DNA of 6,017 bases from NCBI GenBank assembly GCA_017999135.1, contig JAGOBT010000213.1, positions 1-6,017 on the forward strand. The letters run 5' to 3'. This document shows, piece by piece, positions 1 to 6,017 of the stretch. Position 1 is the stretch's first letter. Every line of letters begins with the position of its first letter. This DNA comes from Burkholderiaceae bacterium (GTDB lineage Bacteria > Pseudomonadota > Gammaproteobacteria > Burkholderiales > Burkholderiaceae_C). The notes under the pieces were generated by a model that ran no database searches, was not told the origin of the DNA, and saw only the letters and a program-made list of their open reading frames with translations. The position numbers and the translations under genes are program-made.

Positions 1-583
1 GCGCGCGCTGGTGCGCGGCCGACAGCGGCAGCCCGGTGGCGATGGTGCGCACCAGCGACTCGCCATCACGCAGCAGGAAGAACGCCAGGTACAGCGTGAT
101 GGCCAGGCTGGTGAGGAAATCGAAGGTGTCCAGCCCGATGCCCAGCGCGCGGCTGGTGATCAGCTGTGCCGCCTGCGCCAGGCTGGCGGTGATGCGCCGC
201 TGCACGCTGTCGAAGTCGGCCACGCCGAACTGCTCGAGCACGCGCACCAGCCAGGCGGGCAGGGCGCCGAACATGCGGCGCACTGCCAGCTCGGGCTGCC
301 AGGCGCCGCTGTCGATCTGCTGGTACAGCGCAGCCGCCTCACGCGCCAGCGACGCAGCCAGCAGGGTGAGCGGCAGCACGCCGATCAGCACCACCACGCC
401 CAGCACCAGGCCGGCTGCCAGGCTGCGCCGCCCGCCCACGCGCGGCAGCATCCGGCGGAACATCGGGAGGAAGATCAGGGCGATGATCACCGCCCACAGG
501 ATGGCGCCCCAGAAGGGTTGCAGGATCCAGCCCAGCGCCAGGGCGCAGGCGATCAACAGCAGGACAGGCAGTCTCGAAGCCAT
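1..583 (-). CDS. AI-2E family transporter (PerM/TqsA-like), N-terminal part, cut by window edge
   Basis: The gene begins with ATG at 583 and runs open to position 1, giving the first 194 residues of a family whose members are usually about 350 residues. Hydrophobic segments lie at about 4-20 and 22-41 (a tight pair), 54-80 and 150-172, with a soluble amphipathic stretch between 81 and 148. The family's characteristic LYLAFFLLRDG motif is at 164-174, following the fourth segment. I read this frame directly; it runs off the left edge. No Shine-Dalgarno precedes the ATG. The frame stays open a little further upstream, but that sequence is Arg/Pro-rich and unlike the family's N-terminus. Members are inner-membrane proteins; the E. 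coli relative TqsA is linked to autoinducer-2 export, while many proteobacterial members have no proven substrate. It lies 106 bp past the amidase stop on the same strand, so it may be its own unit. The family call is firm, the role is not. Confidence 0.87.
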   Translation of the reverse strand, partial: MASRLPVLLLIACALALGWILQPFWGAILWAVIIALIFLPMFRRMLPRVGGRRSLAAGLVLGVVVLIGVLPLTLLAASLAREAAALYQQIDSGAWQPELAVRRMFGALPAWLVRVLEQFGVADFDSVQRRITASLAQAAQLITSRALGIGLDTFDFLTSLAITLYLAFFLLRDGESLVRTIATGLPLSAAHQRA

Positions 584-604
584 GCAGGGGGCAGGTGCAC
601 CAGC

Positions 605-623
605 GCGCCGCGGAGCGCGGCGC
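605..623. other. Short GC hairpin between the amidase and transporter genes
   Basis: A perfect 8-bp GC stem with a 3-nt GAG loop lies about 70 nt past the amidase stop. There is no T-run after it on the minus strand, so it is not a standard intrinsic terminator; it could still slow polymerase or protect an mRNA end. Such stems also arise by chance in GC-rich DNA. Confidence 0.25.
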
Positions 624-668
624 TGCCGATGGTAGCCGGCACGCAAGGCCAGCGTCCGTGCGCCGGCC

Positions 669-693
669 GGTGCCGTCAGGGTGGTGCCGTCAG
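669..693 (-). repeat. 11-bp direct repeat overlapping the amidase stop codon
   Basis: GGTGCCGTCAG (plus strand) occurs at 669-679 and again at 683-693. The right copy contains the amidase stop codon. The 14-bp offset is not a multiple of three, so it looks like a small local duplication at the gene end rather than a coding repeat. Confidence 0.5.
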
Positions 694-2099
694 CGGGGGT
701 CGATCGGCGTCATCGGCGGCCGGCGCGCCTCGATCACCGCGGCGGCATCCAGCACCAGGTCTTCACGGAAGCGCGGGCCGATGATCTGCACGCCCATGGG
801 CACCGGGCCGGCCATGCCGGTGGGCACCGACACCGCCGGCAGGCCCAGCACCGGCACGGCGAATTGCGACTCCTGCGCCCGCAGCACGCGCGCCATCGAT
901 TCGGCGCTGTCCACATCCATGCCCCAGGGGAAGGGCGGCTCGCCGGACACTGGCGTCAGCACCAGCGGGTAACGCTCCAGGAACAGTTGCCAGCGCCGCA
1001 GCAAGGTCGACCGCTTGGCCAGCGCCAGCAGGTGGGCGGTGTGGTCCAGCACGGGCGTGGCATCGAGCATCCAGCCGAACGAGCGGCGCACGCCTTCATC
1101 GCCATGGGCCTCGATGGCTGGCCACATGAAGCGGCGCGCCTCGTCGTTGCCCATCAGGTTCCACAGTTCATGGGCTTCCTGCAGGCTGGGGGGTTCGACC
1201 TCTTCCACGACGTAGCCGGCGTCGGCCAGCCAGGCACCGGCCTGGCGCACCGCGGCCACCACCGCCGGGTCGGCCGGCTGGCCCTGGCAGCACACCGTCA
1301 TGGCCACGCGCAGCGGCCGGGCAGGGGCCGGCCCGGTCAGCGGGGCGGGCACCCACCAGGGGTCGCGCGCATCGCCGGCGCTCATGGCCTGCAGGGCCAG
1401 CCGCACGTCGGCCACCTCGCGCGCCAGCGGCCCCTGCACCGACATCATGGCCATCGACAGCGGCCGCTCCGCCTGGGCGCTGGGCAGAAAGGCGGGCACG
1501 CGGCCGAACGACGGCCGCAGGCCCACCACGCCGGTGCAGTAGGCCGGGTAGCGCACCGACCCGGCCAGGTCATTGCCATGGGCGATGGCGCCCATGCCGG
1601 CAGCCACCGCCGACGATGCCCCGCCGCTGGACCCGCCCGGCGTGTGGGCCGCTGACCAGGGGTTGAGCGTGCGGCCGTGCAGCGCGTTGTCGGTGAACCA
1701 GCGCACCGAAAACGCCGGCGTGTTGGTGCGGGCTATCACCACGGCGCCGGCGCGGCGCAGGTTGGCCACGACCGGGCTGTCTTCGGTGGCGATGTTGTCG
1801 CGGTAGGCCACCACGCCATTGGTGGTGGCGCGGCCGGTGGTGTCGACGTTCACCTTGACGGTGACCGGCACGCCGTGCAGCACGCCCAGGGCGTCACCAC
1901 GCCGGCGCGCAGCGTCGGCGGCATCGGCGGCGACCAGGGCCTCGTCGGCCATCACGTCGACGACGGCGTTCAGCCGCGGGTTGACATCGGCCACCCGGGC
2001 CAGGCTGGATGCCACGGCTTCACGGGCCGAGATGGCACCGCTGCGGATGGCGGTGGCCAGGCGGTGTGCTGGCCAGCGCCAGAGTGCATCGTCAGACAT
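690..2099 (-). CDS. Amidase-signature (AS) family hydrolase
   Basis: AS enzymes hydrolyse amide (sometimes ester) bonds with a Ser-cisSer-Lys triad. The 469-residue product has the whole signature: Lys82 in VPVTVKVNVD, cis-Ser157 in TPGGSSGG (153-160) and nucleophile Ser181 in GNDLAGSVR. The spacings of 75 and 24 residues equal those in fatty acid amide hydrolase. Ala179 replaces the more common Gly, a frequent variant. The C-terminal part (PVLGLPAVSVPTG, MGVQIIGP) closes the usual fold. There is no signal peptide, so it is probably cytosolic. I chose the ATG at 2099 because GGAG sits 6 nt upstream; the in-frame GTG at 2129 has no such site and adds 10 unconserved residues. It follows the tail-tube-like gene by 51 bp and could be co-transcribed. 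The stretch PWWVPAPL (247-254) onward is the variable substrate region, so substrate cannot be predicted; generic small-amide hydrolases and lactam or cyclic-dimer hydrolases are all possible. Confidence 0.93.
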   Translation of the reverse strand: MSDDALWRWPAHRLATAIRSGAISAREAVASSLARVADVNPRLNAVVDVMADEALVAADAADAARRRGDALGVLHGVPVTVKVNVDTTGRATTNGVVAYRDNIATEDSPVVANLRRAGAVVIARTNTPAFSVRWFTDNALHGRTLNPWSAAHTPGGSSGGASSAVAAGMGAIAHGNDLAGSVRYPAYCTGVVGLRPSFGRVPAFLPSAQAERPLSMAMMSVQGPLAREVADVRLALQAMSAGDARDPWWVPAPLTGPAPARPLRVAMTVCCQGQPADPAVVAAVRQAGAWLADAGYVVEEVEPPSLQEAHELWNLMGNDEARRFMWPAIEAHGDEGVRRSFGWMLDATPVLDHTAHLLALAKRSTLLRRWQLFLERYPLVLTPVSGEPPFPWGMDVDSAESMARVLRAQESQFAVPVLGLPAVSVPTGMAGPVPMGVQIIGPRFREDLVLDAAAVIEARRPPMTPIDPR

Positions 2100-2110
2100 G
2101 GGAATCTCCA
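2100..2110 (-). promoter_or_regulatory. Ribosome binding site of the amidase gene
   Basis: Read on the minus strand, GGAG stands 6 nt before the ATG at 2099. It is the only convincing Shine-Dalgarno in the window and decides the amidase start in favour of this ATG over the upstream in-frame GTG at 2129. Confidence 0.75.
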
Positions 2111-2150
2111 GGGAAGGACATGCAGGCACGGCAACAACGGCCCGCGGGGA

Positions 2151-3038
2151 TCAGGCCAGGGTGAGCCGCATGCCGCCCACGTCGAAGCGCAGCGTCAGCG
2201 TGGCCATGCGGTCGGCGGTGGCGGCGCCCAGCGGTTCTTCGTCCATGCCGCACAGCAGGCAGCCGGTCAGCTGCACGCTGGCCAGTGTCTTCTTCAGGGT
2301 GGCATCGAGCAGGTCGACCTGCAGCGCCAGGCCATCGCTCTCGTCGATGCTGCCGTCGGCCACCAGCTTGTGCACCCAGGCGCGGGCCGCTTCGGCCCGG
2401 CGCGACGTGATGGTGACGGCCAGTTCACCGAGCCGGCGCTGGCCGAGTCGCAGGCGCAGGCGCCCGCCGCTGAAGGGATCCTGGGCCCAGTCGACCTGCA
2501 GCGTGGGCAAGTGCACCGCCGACACCGCGTCGTCGCCGAACGGCAGGCCGGCCACGCGGAAGTTGCTGGCCACGATGGCCTTGCGCCGGCCGATGCTGCC
2601 CTTGACCTTGCCGCTGGATGGCGCGTCGTCCACACCATCCACCAGCCAGCGCAGGGCCAGGCTGACCGGTCGCTTGCCGCCGCCAGCGTCAAGCACCGGC
2701 CAGGTGAGGCTGGACAGGCGGGCACCACGGAAGCCGATGCGGCGGCGGGCATTGAAGTTGGCGTCGGCGACCACCAGCGCGCCGTCACGCTGCGTCAGGT
2801 CGCCAGCCAGCGCGGCCTGCAGCCAGTCAACCAGCGGGCCGGGCTCGACCAGGTCGCACTCGGCGGCCATCTCGCCCAGCGTCACCCGGGCACTGCGCCT
2901 CACCACGGTCTCGCGGCCGGTGAACTGCGTCGCCTTGTCGACCCGCAGGCTGGCAGGCTGCGCGGTGCGCAACGGCCCGGCCGTCTTGCCGTCGAGTTCC
3001 AGAAACAGGGCGCTGGTGGTGCTGATCACGGTGGCCAT
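2151..3038 (-). CDS. Tail-tube-like protein, two fused gp19-type domains (function unknown)
   Basis: This encodes 295 residues with no signal peptide or membrane segment. Two halves share a layout. Residues about 8-135 run LELDGKTAG, then a DW (71-72) helix region, ALVVADANF and a strand pair around PVLDAGG (114-120) ending in SLALRW. Residues about 172-292 run a strand LAVTITS, a helix with WVHKLV (221-226), VDLLDATLKKTLASVQLTG and a final TLTLRF strand. The order (LDG-x-AG, xDW helix, D-x-N strand, F-x-A-x-L, P-x-LDA) matches what I recall of T4 gp19-like tail tube proteins and the two-domain 'phage tail protein' entries seen in some proteobacteria and injection-system loci. That match is from memory, so the fold call is moderate. 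The frame is open upstream into the monooxygenase gene, but there it only shadows that gene. I chose the ATG at 3038; a weak GGA lies about 9 nt upstream. No other phage or injection gene is adjacent. Whether it forms tubes is unknown. Confidence 0.6.
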   Translation of the reverse strand: MATVISTTSALFLELDGKTAGPLRTAQPASLRVDKATQFTGRETVVRRSARVTLGEMAAECDLVEPGPLVDWLQAALAGDLTQRDGALVVADANFNARRRIGFRGARLSSLTWPVLDAGGGKRPVSLALRWLVDGVDDAPSSGKVKGSIGRRKAIVASNFRVAGLPFGDDAVSAVHLPTLQVDWAQDPFSGGRLRLRLGQRRLGELAVTITSRRAEAARAWVHKLVADGSIDESDGLALQVDLLDATLKKTLASVQLTGCLLCGMDEEPLGAATADRMATLTLRFDVGGMRLTLA

Positions 3039-3103
3039 GGGCAGATCCGCAGGGGTGGACAGGCCAGCATAACAAGCGGCACGCGGGGCCGCGCCCGGGT
3101 TTG

Positions 3104-4723
3104 TCAGGGGCTGGCCCATGCCGGCGCCAGCGTGAAGCCGGGGTAGCCCTGCTGCTGCACATCCGCACACTTCTGCACATAGGCCGGAAAGCCGAACAGC
3201 GGCATGAAGATGCGCGGCTTGCCGGGGATGTTGGCACCCAGGTACCAGCTGTTGCAGCCCAAGTAGATGGTGCGCGTGGCCACCGCATTGACATGCGCCA
3301 CCCAGTCGGCTTCTGCCTCGGGCGTGGCCTCCAGCGTGCGCACGCCACGGGCACGCAGGTCGGTCAGGGTGTCGGCGATCCACTGCACCTGGTGCTCGAT
3401 GGCGACGATCACGTTGGTGAAGGCGGCGGTGGCGCCCGGCCCGGTCAGCGTGAACAGGTTCGGAAAGCCCGACAGGCACAGGCCCAGGTAGTTCAGCGGC
3501 CCGGCCTGCCAGTGGTCCTGGATGCGGCGCCCGCCGCGGCCACGCAGGTCCAGCCGCAGCAGGGTGCCGGTCATCGCGTCGAAGCCGGTGGCCAGGATCA
3601 GCGCATCCAGCGTGTGTGCTTCGCCGCCAGCCACCAGGCCGGTGGCGGTGAAGCGCTCGATCGGCGCCGTCGGCAGATCGACCAGGCGCACGTTCGGCCG
3701 GTTGAAGGTGGCGTAGTAGCCGGTGTCCACGCACAACCGCTTGCAGCCGATGGGGTGGGTGGGGCACAGCGCGGCGGCCGTGGCCGGGTCCTTGACGATG
3801 CCGCGGATCTTGTTGCGCACGAACTCGCCGGCCAGTTCATTGGCCGCCGGGTTGACGATCAGGTCGTTGAAGGTGCCCAGCAGGCCGAAACCGCCGATCT
3901 GCCAGCGTTCCTCGAACATGCGTTCACGTTCTTCGGCCGACACCGAGAACGCCGAGAAGCCGTTGGGCGGCAGCATCGAGCCGAAGCCGCCCATCATCTT
4001 GCGGTTGCGTTCGCGGAAGGCGGGGTAGTCGGCCTTGACCTGGGCTTCCAGCGCCTTGTCCAGCGGGCCGTTGTGGGCCGGCACCGCATAGCTGGGCGTG
4101 CGCTGGAAGACGGTGAGCTGCGACACCTGCGGCGCGATGGTGGTGATGGTCTGCACGCCCGACGAGCCGGTGCCGATCACGCCCACGCGCAGGCCGGCCA
4201 GGTCGACCGGCTCGTGCGGCCAGGCCGCCGTGTGCAACACCCGGCCCTTGAAGTCTTGCAGGCCGGGGAAGTCGGGCTGGTTGGGCGTGGACAGCGGGCC
4301 GGTGGCCAGCACCAGGTGGCGCGCCGCCCAGTGCCGCCCGTCCTGCGCCGCCACTTGCCAGCACAGCGCGTCTTCGTCCCAATGCGCGGCGGCGATGCGG
4401 GTGTTCAGCTGGATGCCGTCACGCAGCTTGTAGCGGTCGGCCACGTGGTTGGCATAGGCCAGCAGTTCGGGCTGGGCGGCGTAGCGCTCGGTCCAGCACC
4501 AGTCCTGCTGCAGCGCGTCGTCGAAGCCGAAGCTGTACTCCAGGCTCTGGATGTCGACCCGCGCGCCGGGATAGCGGTTGTGGTACCAGGTGCCGCCCAC
4601 GCCGCCGGCAGCTTCCACCACCAGGGCCGTGAGCCCACGCTGGCGCGCGGTGTGCAGCATGTACAGGCCGCCGAAGCCGGCGCCGACGATCAGCAGGTCG
4701 ATGGGTGGGGTGGTGGTGTGCAT
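3104..4723 (-). CDS. Type I Baeyer-Villiger monooxygenase (phenylacetone monooxygenase-like, FAD/NADPH)
   Basis: Type I BVMOs use FAD, NADPH and O2 to convert ketones to esters or lactones, or to oxidise sulfides. The 539-residue product has the usual length and all hallmarks: FAD-binding GAGFGG at 14-19 (of 539), GGTWY at 43-47 followed by NRYPGARVD, the diagnostic fingerprint F-x-G-x3-H-x3-W-P with Phe158, Gly160, His164, Trp168 and Pro169, the NADP Rossmann motif GTGSSG at 184-189, Arg329 in CKRL aligning with the catalytic arginine of phenylacetone monooxygenase, and ATGFD at 378-382. From memory, the overall pattern (ERYAAQPELL, NKIRGIVKDP, FNRPNVRLVD, SWYLGANIPGKPR) is closer to the phenylacetone/steroid monooxygenase group than to cyclohexanone monooxygenase. 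I chose the ATG at 4723; the frame is open upstream to 4849, but the extra 42 residues are Arg/Cys-rich antisense-like sequence. No Shine-Dalgarno is obvious, so translational coupling to the ene-reductase is plausible. Substrate unknown. Confidence 0.95.
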   Translation of the reverse strand: MHTTTPPIDLLIVGAGFGGLYMLHTARQRGLTALVVEAAGGVGGTWYHNRYPGARVDIQSLEYSFGFDDALQQDWCWTERYAAQPELLAYANHVADRYKLRDGIQLNTRIAAAHWDEDALCWQVAAQDGRHWAARHLVLATGPLSTPNQPDFPGLQDFKGRVLHTAAWPHEPVDLAGLRVGVIGTGSSGVQTITTIAPQVSQLTVFQRTPSYAVPAHNGPLDKALEAQVKADYPAFRERNRKMMGGFGSMLPPNGFSAFSVSAEERERMFEERWQIGGFGLLGTFNDLIVNPAANELAGEFVRNKIRGIVKDPATAAALCPTHPIGCKRLCVDTGYYATFNRPNVRLVDLPTAPIERFTATGLVAGGEAHTLDALILATGFDAMTGTLLRLDLRGRGGRRIQDHWQAGPLNYLGLCLSGFPNLFTLTGPGATAAFTNVIVAIEHQVQWIADTLTDLRARGVRTLEATPEAEADWVAHVNAVATRTIYLGCNSWYLGANIPGKPRIFMPLFGFPAYVQKCADVQQQGYPGFTLAPAWASP

Positions 4724-4739
4724 GGTGGTGGCCGTCAGG

Positions 4740-5855
4740 TCAGCGCATGCCGATGCGCACATCGCCGAACAGCTGCGACATGCCGCGCGGTTGGCTGCGC
4801 CAGTACTGTTTCGGCGCCTGCACCTGCGCGCCCAGGGCGGCGGCGGCATGCCAGGGCCAGTGTGGGTCGTACAAGATGCCGCGGGCGATGGCCACGGCGT
4901 CGGCCTGGCCGCTGGCGATCACGTCCTCGGCCTGCTGCGGTTCGGTGATCAGGCCCACGGCGATGGTCGGCAGGCCGGCCTCACGCTTGATCTGTTCTGC
5001 CAGGTGCACCTGGTAGCCCGGGCCGATGGGGATCTGCTGGCGCGGTGACACGCCGCCCGAGCTGACGTGGATGAAGTCGCCACCAAGGCGCTTCAGTTCC
5101 CGGGTGAAGGCCACGCTGTCGGCCGGGCCCCAGCCGCCGTCCACCCAATCGGTGGCCGACAGGCGCATGCCCACCGCCACGTGGGCTGGCACCGCTGCGC
5201 GCACGGCGCTGAACACCTGCAGCGGAAAGCGCATGCGGTTGGCGGCGCTACCGCCGTAGCCGTCGGCGCGCTGGTTGGCGATGGGCGACAGGAACTGGTG
5301 CAGCAGGTAGCCATGCGCCGCATGCAGCTCGATGGCCTGGAAGCCCAGGCGCACGGCGCGGCGTGCCGCGGCCACGAAGTCGTCCTGCACCTGCTGCAGG
5401 CCAGCATCGTCCAGCGCGGCGGGTGGCAGTTCACCGCCGATGTGGGGCAGGGCGGACGGCGCCTGCGCCAGCCAGCCGCCCTGGTCCAGCGGGATCTGCT
5501 GACCCCCGTCCCAGGGCGTGTGGCTGCTGGCCTTGCGGCCGGCATGGCCGAGCTGGATGGCCAGGGGCATGGGGGTGCCGGTGTTGCGCAGCGCCTGCAG
5601 CACCCGAGACAGGGCGGCCTCGTTGGCGTCGTTGTACAGGCCCAGGCAGCCGGGGGTGATGCGGCCTTCGGCGCTCACCGCCGTGGCTTCGACGATCAAC
5701 AGGCCGGCGCCGCTGAGTGCCAGCTGGCCGAGGTGGACGAGGTGCCAATCGGTGGTATTGCCATCGACGGCGCTGTACTGGCACATCGGCGCAATGACGA
5801 TGCGGTTGGGCAGGGTCAGCGGGCCGAGGGCGAGGGGGGTGAAGAGCTGGGGCAT
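4740..5855 (-). CDS. Old Yellow Enzyme-family NAD(P)H:FMN oxidoreductase (YqjM/XenA-like ene-reductase)
   Basis: This is a predicted cytosolic FMN enzyme that uses NAD(P)H to reduce the C=C bond of alpha,beta-unsaturated carbonyls or related electrophiles. The 371-residue product is a single TIM-barrel domain of about the usual family length. Visible landmarks are an N-terminal LFTP...NRIV strand, MCQY with Cys25 and Tyr27 (the flavin-tuning Cys and active-site Tyr typical of the YqjM/XenA class), HAGRK at 104-108, the substrate-anion site HAAHGY with His178, His181 and Tyr183, Arg231 in GMRLS, and the phosphate-binding end ARGILYDPHW at 324-333. I chose the ATG at 5855 because the product then begins exactly where relatives do. 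An in-frame GTG at 5894 would add 13 residues (Arg/Pro/His-rich) with no family match. Neither start has a clear Shine-Dalgarno. It is the first gene of the run, and its stop lies 16 bp before the monooxygenase start. Family assignment is firm; the substrate is unknown. Confidence 0.94.
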   Translation of the reverse strand: MPQLFTPLALGPLTLPNRIVIAPMCQYSAVDGNTTDWHLVHLGQLALSGAGLLIVEATAVSAEGRITPGCLGLYNDANEAALSRVLQALRNTGTPMPLAIQLGHAGRKASSHTPWDGGQQIPLDQGGWLAQAPSALPHIGGELPPAALDDAGLQQVQDDFVAAARRAVRLGFQAIELHAAHGYLLHQFLSPIANQRADGYGGSAANRMRFPLQVFSAVRAAVPAHVAVGMRLSATDWVDGGWGPADSVAFTRELKRLGGDFIHVSSGGVSPRQQIPIGPGYQVHLAEQIKREAGLPTIAVGLITEPQQAEDVIASGQADAVAIARGILYDPHWPWHAAAALGAQVQAPKQYWRSQPRGMSQLFGDVRIGMR

Positions 5856-6017
5856 GACCGCAGTGTGCGGGTGCGCGCGGCGGGGCGCTGTCACCAGGTG
5901 GTCGCCTGGGGGCTCGAAGCGGTCCGTTCCTTGTCTGTGCGCCTTGCGGTTTGCTTCGCCGTTTCGGTGCAGCCCGCCGGGTCCCGCCCCGGCAGGCGGC
6001 CAATCTTTTGTCGGGGC
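5856..6017. other. Non-coding end segment upstream of the ene-reductase; expected promoter region
   Basis: No credible gene is seen on either strand. The segment is expected to hold the promoter of the ene-reductase/monooxygenase unit, but I see no good -35/-10 pair; a weak or activator-dependent promoter, or one lying beyond the right edge, would explain that. It contains the hairpin at 5972-5997 and a small palindrome at 5894-5909 (arms CCAGG/CCTGG, 6-nt spacer). Confidence 0.45.
5972..5997. other. Strong GC hairpin upstream of the ene-reductase, followed on the plus strand by a T-run
   Basis: The arms GCCCGCCGGG and CCCGGCAGGC pair over 10 bp with a 6-nt loop. The single C-A mismatch on the plus strand becomes a G-U pair in minus-strand RNA. 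On the plus strand TCTTTT follows at 6004-6009, after about 6 nt, as in a weak rho-independent terminator, but no plus-strand gene ends here. On the minus strand it would sit in the leader or promoter region of the ene-reductase gene, about 117 bp from the start codon. Its role is undetermined. Confidence 0.35.

Noticed and set aside
11..784. Plus-strand frames at 11-784 and 36-635 as genes at the left end.
   Set aside because: The minus-strand reading here gives a hydrophobic AI-2E-type protein with its LYLAFFLLRDG motif, so the plus-strand frames are shadows.
3060..3075. TATGCT on the minus strand as a -10 box for the tail-tube-like gene.
   Set aside because: No -35-like hexamer lies at a suitable distance; the upstream sequence is nearly pure G/C.
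3076..3092. Small stem (GCGGC/GCCGC, 7-nt loop) just after the monooxygenase stop, followed on the minus strand by TTGTT, as a terminator.
   Set aside because: A 5-bp stem with a broken T-run is too weak to call in DNA this GC-rich.
3039..3767. N-terminal extension of the tail-tube-like frame, which would give a 538-residue protein overlapping the monooxygenase.
   Set aside because: The added part is a frame-shifted reading of the monooxygenase C-terminal region, Arg/Pro/His-rich and without domain features; the gp19-like pattern begins only at the ATG at 3038.
3101..4948. A 615-residue open frame on the plus strand, plus other long plus-strand frames at 681-1655 and 1677-3146.
   Set aside because: They lie antisense to genes with clear catalytic motifs, are rich in Gly/His/Gln/Arg/Ala with no recognisable domain, and are the expected result of G/C-biased third codon positions on the other strand.
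5431..6003. Minus-strand frame overlapping the ene-reductase start and its upstream region.
   Set aside because: It reads the ene-reductase in another frame, is Arg/Pro-rich, and shows no family features.

Overview
The window is a stretch of GC-rich bacterial chromosome (by eye about two thirds G+C, not counted). All five recognisable genes lie on the minus strand and read from the right end to the left end. Strongly G/C-biased third codon positions, and amidase, flavoenzyme and AI-2E-type transporter sequences of a proteobacterial kind, suggest a betaproteobacterium, most likely of the order Burkholderiales. That placement is inference from sequence flavour; no rRNA or other phylogenetic marker is present.

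Layout in transcription order: (1) 5855-4740, an Old Yellow Enzyme-family FMN ene-reductase of the YqjM/XenA type, complete. (2) 4723-3104, a type I Baeyer-Villiger monooxygenase (BVMO) resembling phenylacetone monooxygenase, complete, starting 16 bp after the ene-reductase stop. (3) 3038-2151, a 295-residue protein that looks like two fused copies of the phage-tail-tube (T4 gp19-like) fold; its job is unknown. (4) 2099-690, an amidase-signature hydrolase with an intact Ser-Ser-Lys triad. (5) 583 to the left edge, the N-terminal 194 residues of an AI-2E family (PerM/TqsA-like) membrane protein, cut by the window. Gaps between genes are 16, 65, 51 and 106 bp. The 162 bp at the right end (5856-6017) hold no gene, only a strong hairpin and a small palindrome upstream of the ene-reductase.

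The best-supported functional unit is the first pair. An ene-reductase saturates the C=C of an alpha,beta-unsaturated ketone, and a BVMO then inserts oxygen next to the carbonyl to give an ester or lactone. The close spacing suggests co-transcription and a shared route for breaking down a cyclic or aromatic enone-type compound. The amidase could act further down such a route, but nothing in the sequence proves this. The tail-tube-like protein is the odd member: it has no other phage or contractile-injection gene beside it in this window.

No tRNA, rRNA, CRISPR array, insertion sequence, integrase or attachment site was seen. Long open frames on the plus strand are antisense shadows of the minus-strand genes.
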